This document shows positions 12,041 to 27,843 of a DNA stretch of 64,000 nt, in pieces. The DNA comes from Sequoia sempervirens. Taxonomy: Eukaryota > Streptophyta > Pinopsida > Cupressales > Cupressaceae. Both the position numbers and the translations under genes were made by a program. The DNA is taken from positions 489,622,711-489,686,710 of the forward strand of contig VDFB02270651.1 in NCBI GenBank assembly GCA_007258455.2, in the 5' to 3' direction. The stretch's first letter is position 1; each line of letters starts with the position of its first letter. Under the pieces are notes generated by a model. The model was not told the origin of the DNA. It did not search any database and worked only from the letters and a program-made list of their open reading frames with translations.

Positions 12041-12957
12041 GGATACATTAGATGTGGTGGAAGGAGGACTTGGAAGGATTCATTAGATTAGACATGGATT
12101 CATCATTGCAATGTAATTTATTCCATTATTTCATGTTTCATTCCTTTCTTTCATCAATTTGGTTTAATTACCTAAATGGGGTTTGACCAAGGCAAACACC
12201 CATACCCTAAAAATCAACAATTTCTCTTTCTTGTCTTGTTTGTATGTAGGTTTAGGACTCCTGGAGGCTTAAGAATCATTGAATATTAAATTTCAAAGTC
12301 ATTCAAGTCATCTCTTCATCATTCAAGTCAAAATATCAACAAAAAGTCACTTTTAGGCCCAAATACGACAGTTTCAGAAGCGGACACCTATAGGAAGCCG
12401 AAGTGCAAACCAAAAGCTCCAGAGTCAACCTTTGAATATTCAAAAATTAAAAAGTGGACTAATTCACCATGGGTGGAAAATGAGCCCCACTACAGGGTCA
12501 GTTTTTGGTTTTCTGCATTTTTTGATACCCTTTTGTTCCAAATAGGATCCAGTTTAGTTTTACAGAATTGGAATGATTCACCTAGAATGGTGAATGAGTC
12601 CCTCCAGGCCTAAAAAACAACATCATTAGCATTCTAGGATCAATTTCCAATCCTCATCAAAGTTCTAGGTGCACACTTCCAATCTAATCCACTTCTGTTG
12701 CATTTTTCTATTCATTTGTAGGTGATTTTATAATTTACACAATGTGTTTTCAAATGATTTTTTCCCTTTAGTTTCTATTCATTGGAAAATTAGTCTCATT
12801 CATTTCTTGCATTCAAACATTGCATCTAAGTACATTATATTCATATTCCATCCATATTGCATTGACTTTGAATGTAACATAAGCATTTTTGGATCTAATC
12901 TCTCTCCTTTTAGGTGAAAAACCCTACAAGAGTTAGAGAGTCCATTGTGTCCAAAAA
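12041..12957. other. Noncoding spacer between two minus-strand relics (copy 1)
   Basis: About 0.9 kb without a credible reading frame; it matches 56936-57807. It separates the gag fragment from the G-patch-like ORF on the same strand. It could be deleted and rearranged gag-pol or an untranslated segment of the non-autonomous element. Confidence 0.4.
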
Positions 12958-13325
12958 TATATGTCACAGTCACCTCCTCTCATGTCGCTTCCCCTACAAT
13001 ATTCCTTGTATTTCTCAAGGAATTTTGTCTTTGTGTCTTTCCAAGTTTCCATAGTATCTTTGCCTAGGCTCATGACCCATCTTAATGCAACCTCTTTCGG
13101 AGTGGTAGGAAATAGCTTAAGCTGATGGGAATTAGTAGTATAATCATAAATCCTGTAGAGTATGTCAAACTAAAATAAAAAGGTATCAGGATATTCTATG
13201 ACAAGTCCATAAAACTTGGGGAATGTTGAAGCAAGGATGTTCTTGATGTTTTCAACTTCATTTTGATGGGCAATTGGCAAAGGAAAAGCTGGTTGGTTAG
13301 GTATGTTCCTATTTGCATCACCCAT
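12958..13325 (-). pseudogene. Ty3/gypsy gag N-terminal fragment (copy 1)
   Basis: The minus-strand frame starts at an ATG at 13325 (MGDANRNIPNQPAFPLP) and continues through STFPKFYGL, EYPDTFLF and RIYDYTT to KLFPTTPKEVALRWVMSLG and ETWKDTKTKFLEKYKEYC. This is the conserved plant Ty3/gypsy gag core, closest in wording to gags of the Athila/Tat group. An in-frame TAG follows DTFLF, and no capsid end or zinc knuckle follows. It lies about 375 bp from a PBS of Athila/Tat type at 13700-13721, the normal spacing for a gag start. The fragment is truncated and non-functional; no RT of this element is present in the window. Confidence 0.72.
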
Positions 13326-13699
13326 TCCTGCTTGATGTAGTTCCAAAGCAATGGGGTTCTCTAGCTAATTTTGGTCTTCAAAGGAGACTTCAGAGCTAGT
13401 CAGATCAGGAAATGCATCAGCAAAGGGGTGTGGGTCTGAACTTCTTCTTCTCTTGGTAGGTTATGATATTCAACTAGTTGGAATGGATTAGGATTGTTAG
13501 GAAGCAATCTCCCATAAGCATCCCTTAACCTTCCTCTATGCATGTGGTATCACTCACTATCAGCCAACTCACACAAACAATTGGTAAAGAATAAGGAGGG
13601 TCATTACCTCCTAAATGAGGATATATACTAAGAACAACTTCCATAAACACTATAGCAGGAAAAACTACCAATGACCCCAAAGAAATTCCTAGTTTGACA

Positions 13700-13721
13700 C
13701 CATCCTTGGCAACAATGCCAA
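13700..13721 (-). other. Athila/Tat-type primer-binding site (copy 1)
   Basis: On the minus strand TTTTTGGCATTGTTGCCAAGG follows an LTR end CCAACA. It resembles the TGGCGCCGTTGCCGGGGA primer-binding sites of Athila/Tat-type elements. Copy 2 reads GGCATCGTTGCCAGGGATGG, closer to that form, so copy 1 has decayed by C-to-T type changes. Confidence 0.62.
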
Positions 13722-13724
13722 AAA

Positions 13725-13756
13725 TGTTGGCCTCCTACAATCATTTAATAAATAAG
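13725..13756 (-). mobile_element. LTR fragment of the minus-oriented element, interrupted (part 1)
   Basis: In plus reading the LTR edge is TGTTGGCCTCC, adjacent to the PBS. Only 32 bp remain before the 4-kb solo LTR interrupts it; it resumes at 17795. Joined across the insertions, the LTR is at least about 1.04 kb. Confidence 0.5.
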
Positions 13757-14767
13757 TGTCACGACCCCTTTTTATTGTTTGTAATTTTATAATGTTTAAT
13801 TAAATTAAGTTATAAACAAACAAAAAGGAAATAATTATATTTTAATTAGAGAATTCATTTTTTTTCATTTAATTGATAATGCTTATTATTTAGAATAATT
13901 AACTTAATTGCAATTAAATGAAAATACTTTGTTATTTAGGAAAATTATTTTATGTGCAAGTGAAATTTCGTTAATATTATTTAGAATAAATATTTAATTT
14001 GTGTGTGAATAATATTTTTTACTTGCTTATTAAGGTAAATATTTCTTTTGTAAATTACAAATGACAATTGCTCACTATTTACTTGGATAGTTATGTAGTT
14101 ACAATTAAAATAGATTTCTTTACTATTATTAATTAAAGATAAATATCGTACATAAAAATAAATTTTATTTTTGATTTTAAAGATTAGGTTATAAAATTGG
14201 AAGGGAAAAAATTTAAAAAGGAATATCATTATCGAAAACACAATTATTCTTTTATATAATCTTCTTTATTGCTCTGCAAAAATAACTGAAAATTGGTTGC
14301 TGAGAAGAGGGTTTCTGAAGCACGGTGAATCTAGCATGTTGGAGAAGGGAAAGAAAAACAAGAAAGAAAGGAAAAATAAAGAATGAGAATTCTACAAGAA
14401 GCGAATCTAGGTATTTTGAGCTTTTTAATTCCTTTCCCATTGTATTTTGATTCAAATGTGTGAACTTGTTACTGTGTTTTGGAAAAGTGAAGTTATTTTA
14501 GTAAATTCCCCAATTGATTGAGTTTATTCCATAAATTTTGAGCCAATAGTGTACAAATCTGATTCTTCATTTCCTCCTATGATATATACCTAGATATATA
14601 TATATATATATATATGTATATATTGAACTATTTTTTTCTACAGATTGAATCTTTGTTGAAAAACAAAATTTATTATAAATTGAAGAAAGTTGTTTGTGGT
14701 ACACTTTAAATTAACCTGTGTATACATATTTATACTTATATATTTAAACTTTATTGTTTAATATATA

Positions 14768-14817
<50 letters not shown>

Positions 14818-15232
14818 TATAGTAATATGGGTAAATACATGTGAAATTTCTAAAAGATATAATACAAGGTTGAATTCAAGCTTTAGAAATGTCTTTATTC
14901 TTTTTATAAAAATAATAAAATATATAAGTATATATATGTATAGACACCTATATATATACAAAAATCCACTGTAAGTATTTGATTTTAATGTGGCAAATGA
15001 ATACTTGATTCTGAACATTTCACTACTTTTGCTGAAAATAAATTACTGAATATATAGTTTTGAAATAAATATATATGCATAAAATATGTATATATGTATA
15101 TAATAATTTTACTCATCTAAAAATATGTATACATAAGTATACCTCTATGTATATAATATGTTGTAGGCTTATATAACACTTTGGCTGTGAATACATTATT
15201 TTCAAAATGGATATAAAAAGAATTACATGTAA

Positions 15233-15271
<39 letters not shown>

Positions 15272-15754
15272 TAGATACACACACATATGTATTTAAATAT
15301 ATAGAACATCTTAATTATGGGGGAGTGGAATGTATGCCTGAAGCTATTTTAGAATGTGTAAACTTCAGCTATAAAATATAATTTTCTATTCTTCTTTTAT
15401 ATATATATATAGATGATTACAAATACTTTATGTATGGAAGTAAGAATGAAAAGAGTAGACGAAAAGAAATCTGATATAAAAGTGATTAAACTTGTTGTTT
15501 TACAATGATATCTCTTTGTATCCATATATTAGTCTGTATATATTATGAAGATTACTTATAGATGAATTTGTTTATGTATATATTGTTGCTGGAAAATTTA
15601 TGATAAAATTATATATATATATATATATATGAAACATTCTGAAAATTAAATCATTGTAGAATTCAAATGAGCAAATATACCTTTGGCTGTAAGTGTCTAC
15701 AATCATGCTGGTGCTGGAAAAATTGAAAGATAAATTGTTTGTATATAAATATAA

Positions 15755-15807
<53 letters not shown>

Positions 15808-17789
15808 TGTATGTAATTATATGAATCATGTATGTAATGACTACAACATTGTAAGGTAAATATTTTACACAGCTGACGTTATATATTCACATATTTAATT
15901 AAATATATGTATATATATTTCTATTTAAAAAGATTGTAAGTTACTTCAGCTGTAAATGTATATTTTTGTGTATCTATTTATATTTCTAGATATATGTATA
16001 GAAAAGAATATAAATATAATAAGTGTGAGAGTAAGATTTAAAACTCGAAAAGATCAGATGTAGAAATTTGAGTTGTAATAACAAATATATTTTTTTTAAG
16101 TAGATATGTTTCTATAATGGATTGTTTTACCTTTGAGTATCTGTCCAAATATATGCATATGTGCAAGTGAATATGGGTAGATCCTGACTGGTGATTGTTT
16201 CTTTTAAAATTATATAACACATTATTTTAATTAGAAATGGAATATCGGCTATCTTGAAAGCAAGAACACACTTTCTTACAATTGTTTTAAGCGAATTGGG
16301 TAAATTTTGTTCGTTCAAAATGTATACATTTCTGCCTAGAAGTATTTTAGTTTATTTTTACAAATGTCATGTAAATTTTTTATTTTTAGATTGAACCCTT
16401 TAACTTGGGAACAACTTATTGGATACTTTGAAAAAAATAAGAAGTTACACATTTACATTTAATTACCTATAAACTTTGAAATGTTAGAGGAATGATTAAA
16501 CCGAGGCAAAATTGAGTTATCAAAATCAAAGTAGAATTTATTTCTTGTGAGCATTTCTTTTAGGAATATGAAATTTGAGACATTTTCTAACCTTAGATCT
16601 ATATATATAGAATTAGAATGCAATTCACCTATGCCTATTATGTATTGTGAATCAATTGTGAATTTTATAAAAAGATAAATGAATGTTGAATCATACCCTA
16701 CTTTATGGAAGTTAGTTTCAATGATGACACTTTTCTCATGAATTATGGGTCATTATACATATAGAGAGAAATTAGGAATTTTCCTCACATAGTTGATTTT
16801 GAGATTTATTTACATAAGAATGTATACTCATATATATACATTAGCTTATACATGTATTCTCATACATATATGAGCTATATCTTCTAAATTCCTTTATAGT
16901 ATTACTCTCATTGATAAAACCTAAATATGAATCATTGAGTTTAGAAGTAAACATTTTGCTTATAATTGCATAGGCATGCATGCATCCTAGCAAGATTAGA
17001 ATTACTTTCATGAAGCTTTGCGTGATTGCAGCGTATTTGTGTGATATTTGAGAGATCATTGGAAGTAGATTGGTCTTATTTACAAATACTTGGGAGCAAT
17101 TCATGATAGTGTTGGCACTACCTAAATTTCATATGTAAGGATAATGCATTGGTGAAACTTGAAAATGTTGTGTGAAGACTTATGTGTCTAGTAAAATAAC
17201 TCCCATATGCTCCTTGATATGTGTGACACTCATGATATCTAGAGATATGTAATGAATGGTCTTGTCAATGAGATAGTATGACCATTGCCTACGAGACATC
17301 TATAACCATTGAAACTTTGTAGCCAGTAAGGCTCGACCAGTGAGGCATTTCATTAAGCTAGTGATGCACTTTTACGAGTGGTTTTTCATCCCTATGAGGG
17401 TTTTCCACTCATGAAATTCTTATGTTATGGTTATTTTGTGGATGAATTGAAGATACTATTGTTCCCTCAATTGGCTTTACAATATTTGAATTTTTGTGTT
17501 TTGCGTATCTTTGTATAAGCCTATATGGCTTGATTTGGTAAAGGAACAACCTTATGTTGATATACATAGTAACTCATTAATGTATGAACTTATAGTAACT
17601 CATTAATGTATGAAATTACTTTGAATTATTAATGAAGTAATAAATATATGTACTGAGTATATTTAATGAAATTTCCTTTGAGCATGCATGGATATAAATG
17701 TTTTGCATGTTATCTCCTATCTCTTAATTGTGATCTGCATTGATCAAGGTAATTATTTATTTTGGAATGTGTGTTTTTCAAGTGTTACA
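13757..17789 (+). mobile_element. 4.0-kb solo LTR, target-site duplication ATAAG (copy 1)
   Basis: It begins TGTCACGACCCC and ends AAGTGTTACA (TG...CA), flanked by perfect 5-bp ATAAG at 13752-13756 and 17790-17794. There is no internal coding domain and no second LTR. It is AT-rich with many TA tracts (14592-14615, 14772-14813, 15238-15268) and a TG tract at 15756-15804. The short frames inside are microsatellite translations. The orthologous copy at 58634-62638 has the same flanks. A solo LTR is the simplest reading; the plus strand is chosen because TGTCACGACC is a typical plant LTR start. Confidence 0.82.
15756..15804. repeat. (TG)n microsatellite, about 24 repeats
   Basis: Uninterrupted TG run. 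The orthologous site at 60629-60645 has only about 8 repeats followed by a TA run, so the locus changed length after the duplication. Confidence 0.95.
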
Positions 17790-17794
17790 ATAAG

Positions 17795-18612
17795 CCCTTA
17801 CAACCATGATTCAGAGATTGGACATCTAACCTGAATAGCTATTTAAATCATCATGAAGGTGCATTTAACTTGTCAACCCAGAGACATGAACTTGAAATGG
17901 GTCAGCACAGTATGTGCACTAGGAACCCAAGAGGCCATTTTTATTCTACATCTAAAGAACTCACAATAATAAAAGTAAATTGCTTAGTAGGGAATACCAT
18001 AAACTCCAATCATTAATCAACAACTACACCAAACTAAAATGCATAGCACGAATTAAATTCTAAACCAAAAAAAAGGCACTACTTTATCTTCTTTGGCTAC
18101 AGGAATAGTCACAGAATGGAATTCTAGTTGCTGCAAGAAAAGTCAGTGCTAGACTTCTAACTAACTACTAAACAAGTAATACTAAAATAATTCTAAACTA
18201 AGAGGATGGATTACTCACCAAGTGGGACCCCTTGGATAAGTATCCTATAAAACTAATGGGAACCCAGATGCTCAAACTCAAAAATTTATTTTATACACTG
18301 TAAATCATTAGTACAAAAGAGTAATGTATCTGTATTACTGAAAACTTGAGAATGCAAGTACAATATCCAATCATGTAACAAATAAAGAAGGAGCATCAGA
18401 TCATTATTTATACTATCAACTGGACAAGGCAGTCAACTCCATGACTAGGAGGATGCCATTTAGGGAAAAAAAAGAAAGTGGAGTGGCGACAGTTACACAT
18501 GCATGAAATCTAGTTAGACATGCATGTCCAAATGCAAGTTTAGCATAGTAGTAATGCATGTGTCTACTCAATCATTAAATTCCACTACAAGGCAGTTACA
18601 TTTAGTTGCATG
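17795..18612 (-). mobile_element. LTR fragment of the minus-oriented element (part 2)
   Basis: Noncoding. It continues the LTR begun at 13725 and is interrupted at 18618 by the 9-kb element. It matches 62644-63460. A minus-strand TATA-like AGTATAAATAATG lies near 18405. No gene. Confidence 0.45.
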
Positions 18613-20604
18613 AGGAATGTAACGCACATCGTGCAAACCCTAGAGAACACACACACATGCAAATAATTTTTTTTTTATAATAAAAGTAAATTAAACATGC
18701 AAATACATTATAGAATACTCACATAACACATTACATAACATTAACACACTTAGTTCTCTGGGGCACGTGAGGTTACATCGCAACAACTCAATGGAAAACA
18801 AGATAAAGATTACACCAAGACCATTTATTTTATAATGTCCATGAATGAGAATACATCCAATAACCATGATGCGAGAATAATAAATATCACATAATACATC
18901 CATAATACATCTCTTAATAAAGATACAAATGATCCTAACTATTACATCATCGTTTTAATATTACATTACAATTTCTTGATAAATGAATTACATTGAATTT
19001 CCAGACATGGGGATGATACAAGTACAATGAATTCTGAAATGCAAAGTGAATACTAGAACAACTCCAACTGCGAAAATACTGAGAAGACAAGATGATGACG
19101 GGGAACCCAACGGGTGCGGAGCACATTCCACCCAACCATGTGAATTACAAGTAACTCACCCCCCGTGCTCAGAGGTGATGACGAAGAGAACCCGACCATG
19201 AATGCCAAACTGACTCAACCACAACATAGTACAAAAACAAGTACAACTCAAGGCATACAATGAAACAACCATCAACGTTCACAAAATCACATAACAAGTT
19301 AAAACTATGAAACGCATCACAATTAGACAAAGTATCACCAATTATACAAGTAACTGAATAGAAATCATAAACCAAATTCACAAGAATCAGAAAACAACAT
19401 AAAGATACAATATCCAGAGGCAATTGCAAATAAACGCAAGGTTGTCAAGCGGAGAGTGTCATCGCATAGCTCTCATGGGATTCTCCTGGCCCTTCCTCCA
19501 ACTAAGGCGCCGACACCCATCTATGGATCCCCTGGCCCTTCCTCCTAACTAAGGCGTCAACACCATAGGGTAGCTAATGCGGAGCTGATAATCTCTCATG
19601 AAGACGAGACTACGACTTTGCCGACCATGGCCTTCTCAATCTATCACTAGTCTATGGTAGCCCTAATGCATAGACGAGGAATCCAGTTTTAATTATCTTG
19701 TGTGTTTTACTACCCAACCCCCTAAATTCTATTGTTTAGGTTATCACTTGTTTAACTACTCTTTCATGGGTTATCCTGAGCCCTTCCTCATTCCAAGGTG
19801 CTAGCGTCCATGAAGAGCCACTCTCCCTATGACCCCTAACATATCTCAAAGCAGGCAAGGGTTGAACTAGCAAATATAAAGCATAACACCAAAACCCAGA
19901 TACACGAGGAATTAACCCTCTCACAATTACTCATAATCAAAAGTCTTACAAACCCGTTCAACCCTTCCTAACATAACACCAATAATGCTCAAAAGCATAA
20001 TCAAGAGGTGAATAACACTCTAAATAAAAATCCTCTGGAACAAGGTTTCACAGACCAAAACGGTTCCCACATCGACAACACTAAACAAAGAAAACCATAA
20101 CATAAAAAGAAAACTCAGATTACATTTGCTAGGTTGCACCATTAAGTTTGATTCCAATCCCAATTATGTAATTAAATATGATTGTCTCAATAAGGTTCAC
20201 AATCACGATTAAAGGCTAATTCTTGTCTAAACAAATTTGTTTAACCAAAACAATAATTAAATAGTGCCATTTTAAAATATATAAAAATTACTTAATTATA
20301 AACAAAATTGAACATTTGAATACAATACAAAACTACATTCTTAAAATGTAATATAAATTACATTAAAATTAAATAACTATAATTTCATTTGAATAAATAA
20401 TATTAAATAATTATAATTTTATTTTATTTTTTTAAATAAAATACATTATAATTATATATATATTTTTAAAAATTATAAATACATATGAAAATAAATAAAT
20501 ATAAATAAATATATATATATAAATACATATATATATATTTGTATATTTAAAATAAATAAAAAAACAAAAAAAAAAACATATGAAATAAATCAAAGGGCCA
20601 TATC

Positions 20605-20705
20605 CCTTACTGCACGCAGCAGTCTTATTGACTGCTACGCGCAGTAGTCATAAAGACTGCTACGCACATCAGTCTTTCAGATTGCTATGAGCAGTGCTTA
20701 CTGCA
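20605..20705. repeat. Short repeated inverted motif GACTGCTACGCGCAGTAGTC
   Basis: Three imperfect tandem copies of about 30 bp built around CTGCTACGC/GCAGTAGTC, each an imperfect hairpin. The same place in the right LTR (25496-25545) has about one copy, so the number changed after insertion. Confidence 0.6.
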
Positions 20706-20965
20706 GGGGGTGAGGGCCGAGGGTATGGCTTTGGCCATCCCTTCGCCCTCCCTTGCACTTTTAATTTATTTATTTTTTCTATAAATATCTTTTATGCAAA
20801 ATTTTGATATAAACGAAAACAAAAATACATAATATAATTCGATTTCTATATAAATTTATAAACCCAAAACAAAAACATAGAATATCTCAATTTCTGAGAA
20901 ATTTAAAATTCGTTTGTCAGATGTACGACCGACGCACAGTACCAGTACAATATTGAAATATTAAA

Positions 20966-21085
<120 letters not shown>

Positions 21086-21815
21086 TTGCATATATATTAC
21101 AACTAGAGAGTAAAATACAGAAAACTGAATAGATCCATCATATTAAGTATATTAACCAAAACTACAATTTTATTATTCCCAACCAGGAAACTATCTTTCC
21201 TAAAATCTTATTATTGATAAGTTGAACATTTCAGAAGATAAGGTTTTTGTTTTGACAAATTGGAGCAATTCAATAACTATATATTTTTTAAAAGTTCTGG
21301 TCTAATATCTTTCACTAATTTTCAATTCAAATATTGATGCTCGTCCTGTCCTGCCAAAACAGGTGGAATCGAGATTTGTACCTGCAATACCTGCATACCA
21401 ATGACGTCATGTACATGTGCATACATATATATATATATATATAGATATAATCAAAACATTATTTCAAAGCACTGCATTGTGAGAAGGAATCACAACATAA
21501 CAGGGCACTCACGAATTTGTGATGCCATATTGTCGTTCATCACACCTATTCTAACAATTATAATATAACCAATAAATCAACATTTCTAACTAACAATCAT
21601 CTTATAACATATCTAATTAAATCACTGCATCATATCATCATTCTAAAAATCAACTAACATCACTGACCACACTGTCATATGAAATAATCATGTCCACTAA
21701 AGGAATAACAACATCATCAAACATCTAACCAACCAAATCAAACAATAATAGTATCATCATAGTATCAACCAAAGCATAGAAAATAATAAGTCTAAACAGT
21801 ATGAGGGGTATTACA

Positions 21816-21829
21816 TCCTCCCCCCTAGG
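21816..21829 (-). promoter_or_regulatory. Polypurine tract of the gag-only element
   Basis: The minus strand reads CCTAGGGGGGAGGA immediately before the LTR start TGTAATACCCC. Position and composition are those expected for plus-strand priming. Confidence 0.8.
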
Positions 21830-22089
21830 ACATGGCTTACTCCTGGAAGCCATTAAATAAAAGAACAAAAAAAATTAAGATTCTCAAATAAGGGAGGCAT
21901 CCCCCCATGATGCCAAGGTCACAACATTTAGGACACCATCAAACCCTTTCGAGCTCACTCACGAGCTCCTAAGCCAAAACCTTGTCCTCTACTGGAAGCC
22001 TCTACACCTGCATCTTGGTACCCATCCTGGCGATCGTTAACTATGGAAAACACTCAATGAGACCTACCCGCATCTCCCACTATCGGTTC

Positions 22090-23365
22090 AAAAGTGGCAG
22101 GTCTCTGATTAAATCCAGAAGTGCTATTTTGTGGACACAATCTAGCGATATGTCCTTGCTACCCACATGAGTGGCAACTAGTACCTCGGCCAAATCCTCT
22201 ACCCTCGGATGGAGCATTGGATTGCTGAAAGCTTCCTTGACTCGGCGCTGACTGAAAACTAGGTGCAGGCTGTGCAAAATGTTCCTGCCGAACTTGGTGC
22301 TTGATCCTATTCTGATCTTTTTGAAACTGTGAATTGCCACCCTGCTGAGATTGAAAGTTTTCATGCTTCAGCTGCGATTGCTGCTGCTGCTATTGATGCT
22401 ACTACTGTTGATGTTGCAGACCCCCTTTAGAGGGTGGATTCATGTTCCTAGAAGATCCTGCTCCCTGTGACTGACCTCCATGAGTGCTAAATCTAGGTGT
22501 AGGCGCACTACCAATCTGTACTCCGATGTGACCACCCAAAGCCATGGCCAAATCTTCTTCCACCAAACGGGCTTTCTCAACTGCCATTTCCATCATCTTT
22601 GGCTCGAAGACTCACATGCCCCCACTGATGTGGGCATTAAGGCCCCAAACAAAATGTTGCACCAACATGCCCTCATCGAGGCTAATCCCTGCATACTGCT
22701 TCAACTCATAGAAGTGCCTCTCATACTGCTCCACTGACATAGACAACTGCTTGAGATCATGTAACTCGTCAGCCCTACGTTGCCTCCAGTGATCTAAGAG
22801 GAAGCGAGCCCTGAACCTGTCTAGGAACAACTCCCAAGTAACCATACTGAGATCAAGATGTAACTTATGTTCCTCAAGATGCCACCAAGTAGATGTGAAG
22901 CCTCGCAGGTGCATAACCGCACACCAAGCCTTGGTATTGCTACCGTAGGGGTGCATAGCGAAGCAAGGATCTAAGTCTATTAACCAGGTCTCAGCCTCTA
23001 GACCTCCTCCAGAACCATCAAAAGTGGGAGGGTGTGCCCTCATCAGATCTCTCATATGGCCTGCTATGACTGCATCCTGAACCACATCTATATTCCTGCG
23101 CCTCGGAGACCTCTCTCTCTCTCTCAACCTGGTGCACCTCTTCTGGCCTAGGTACCAATCAGTCAAGAATCTCTCCAAGTATATGCTATAACTGTCTGTC
23201 TAGACCAGGCTGTGCCAGATTCTAGCCACGTGATGGAATGCTATGAAGACTTTTTTGTTCCTCATGCTCAGAACCATGGGAACTAGGAACTGAGGGGCTT
23301 CACCGATTTTCTCTACGACTGGCACCACGACCTCTTGCATGGCCACGTCCTCTACCTCGAGGCAT
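22090..23365 (-). pseudogene. gag of the 9-kb non-autonomous element
   Basis: Minus-strand gag of about 425 codons from an ATG at 23365 (Arg/Gly-rich start MPRGRGRGHARGRG). A retrotransposon-gag core at about 23090-22650 includes HPPTFDGSGGGLEAETWL, TSTWWHLEEH, RFRARFLLDHWRQRR and SVEQYERHFYELKQYA. A Gln-rich linker follows, then a CX2CX4HX4C knuckle at 22135-22176 (CHSCG-stop-QGHIARLC). In-frame stops include TGA after RRENR, TAG within the N-terminus, three TAGs inside the poly-Gln run near 22385-22410, and TAG at 22159-22161 inside the knuckle. A frameshift lies near 23090-23180. No protease follows. It encoded the virus-like-particle capsid protein and is now dead. Confidence 0.85.
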
Positions 23366-23465
23366 AGTTCTGTGCAACAAGATAAAGTACAAAATGAGCT
23401 CAGGATTTGCACATAAGGTAACCTAATGGACTACACTACCCAAAGACCCTAGCGTTTGCAACCTT

Positions 23466-23479
23466 GGCTCTGATACCAA
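23466..23479 (-). other. tRNA-iMet primer-binding site of the gag-only element
   Basis: Minus strand TTGGTATCAGAGCCAAGG directly after the 5' LTR end GGGATTACAAC. It matches the common plant initiator-Met site TGGTATCAGAGC exactly and fixes the element orientation. Confidence 0.9.
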
Positions 23480-23481
23480 GT

Positions 23482-27648
<4,167 letters not shown>

Positions 27649-27653
27649 AGGAA

Positions 27654-27843
27654 TCTTCTATCATTGACCTCCTTTGACCTTGAGCGATTCATTTGCTGCA
27701 CTTTATGGTGTATGCCCAACTGGCGGTGTCTACCTTAACTTAGCATTCTCAAATTAAATCTACATGGTAATGTTAGTACACACAATAACTGCATATATAT
27801 AACCACCTTAAGGAAAATTCATTAACCACATGCATAATCAATA
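27654..27843 (-). mobile_element. LTR fragment of the minus-oriented element (part 3)
   Basis: Resumes after the 9-kb insertion and matches 63468-63656. It ends at the edge of the duplicated block. No gene. Confidence 0.4.

Noticed and set aside
15572..15829. His/Thr-repeat protein on the minus strand
   Set aside because: Translation of the TG run; the run differs in length in the duplicated copy.
22080..22364. Separate 94-codon minus-strand gene
   Set aside because: Shadow frame of the gag C-terminus; the real frame shows the zinc knuckle.
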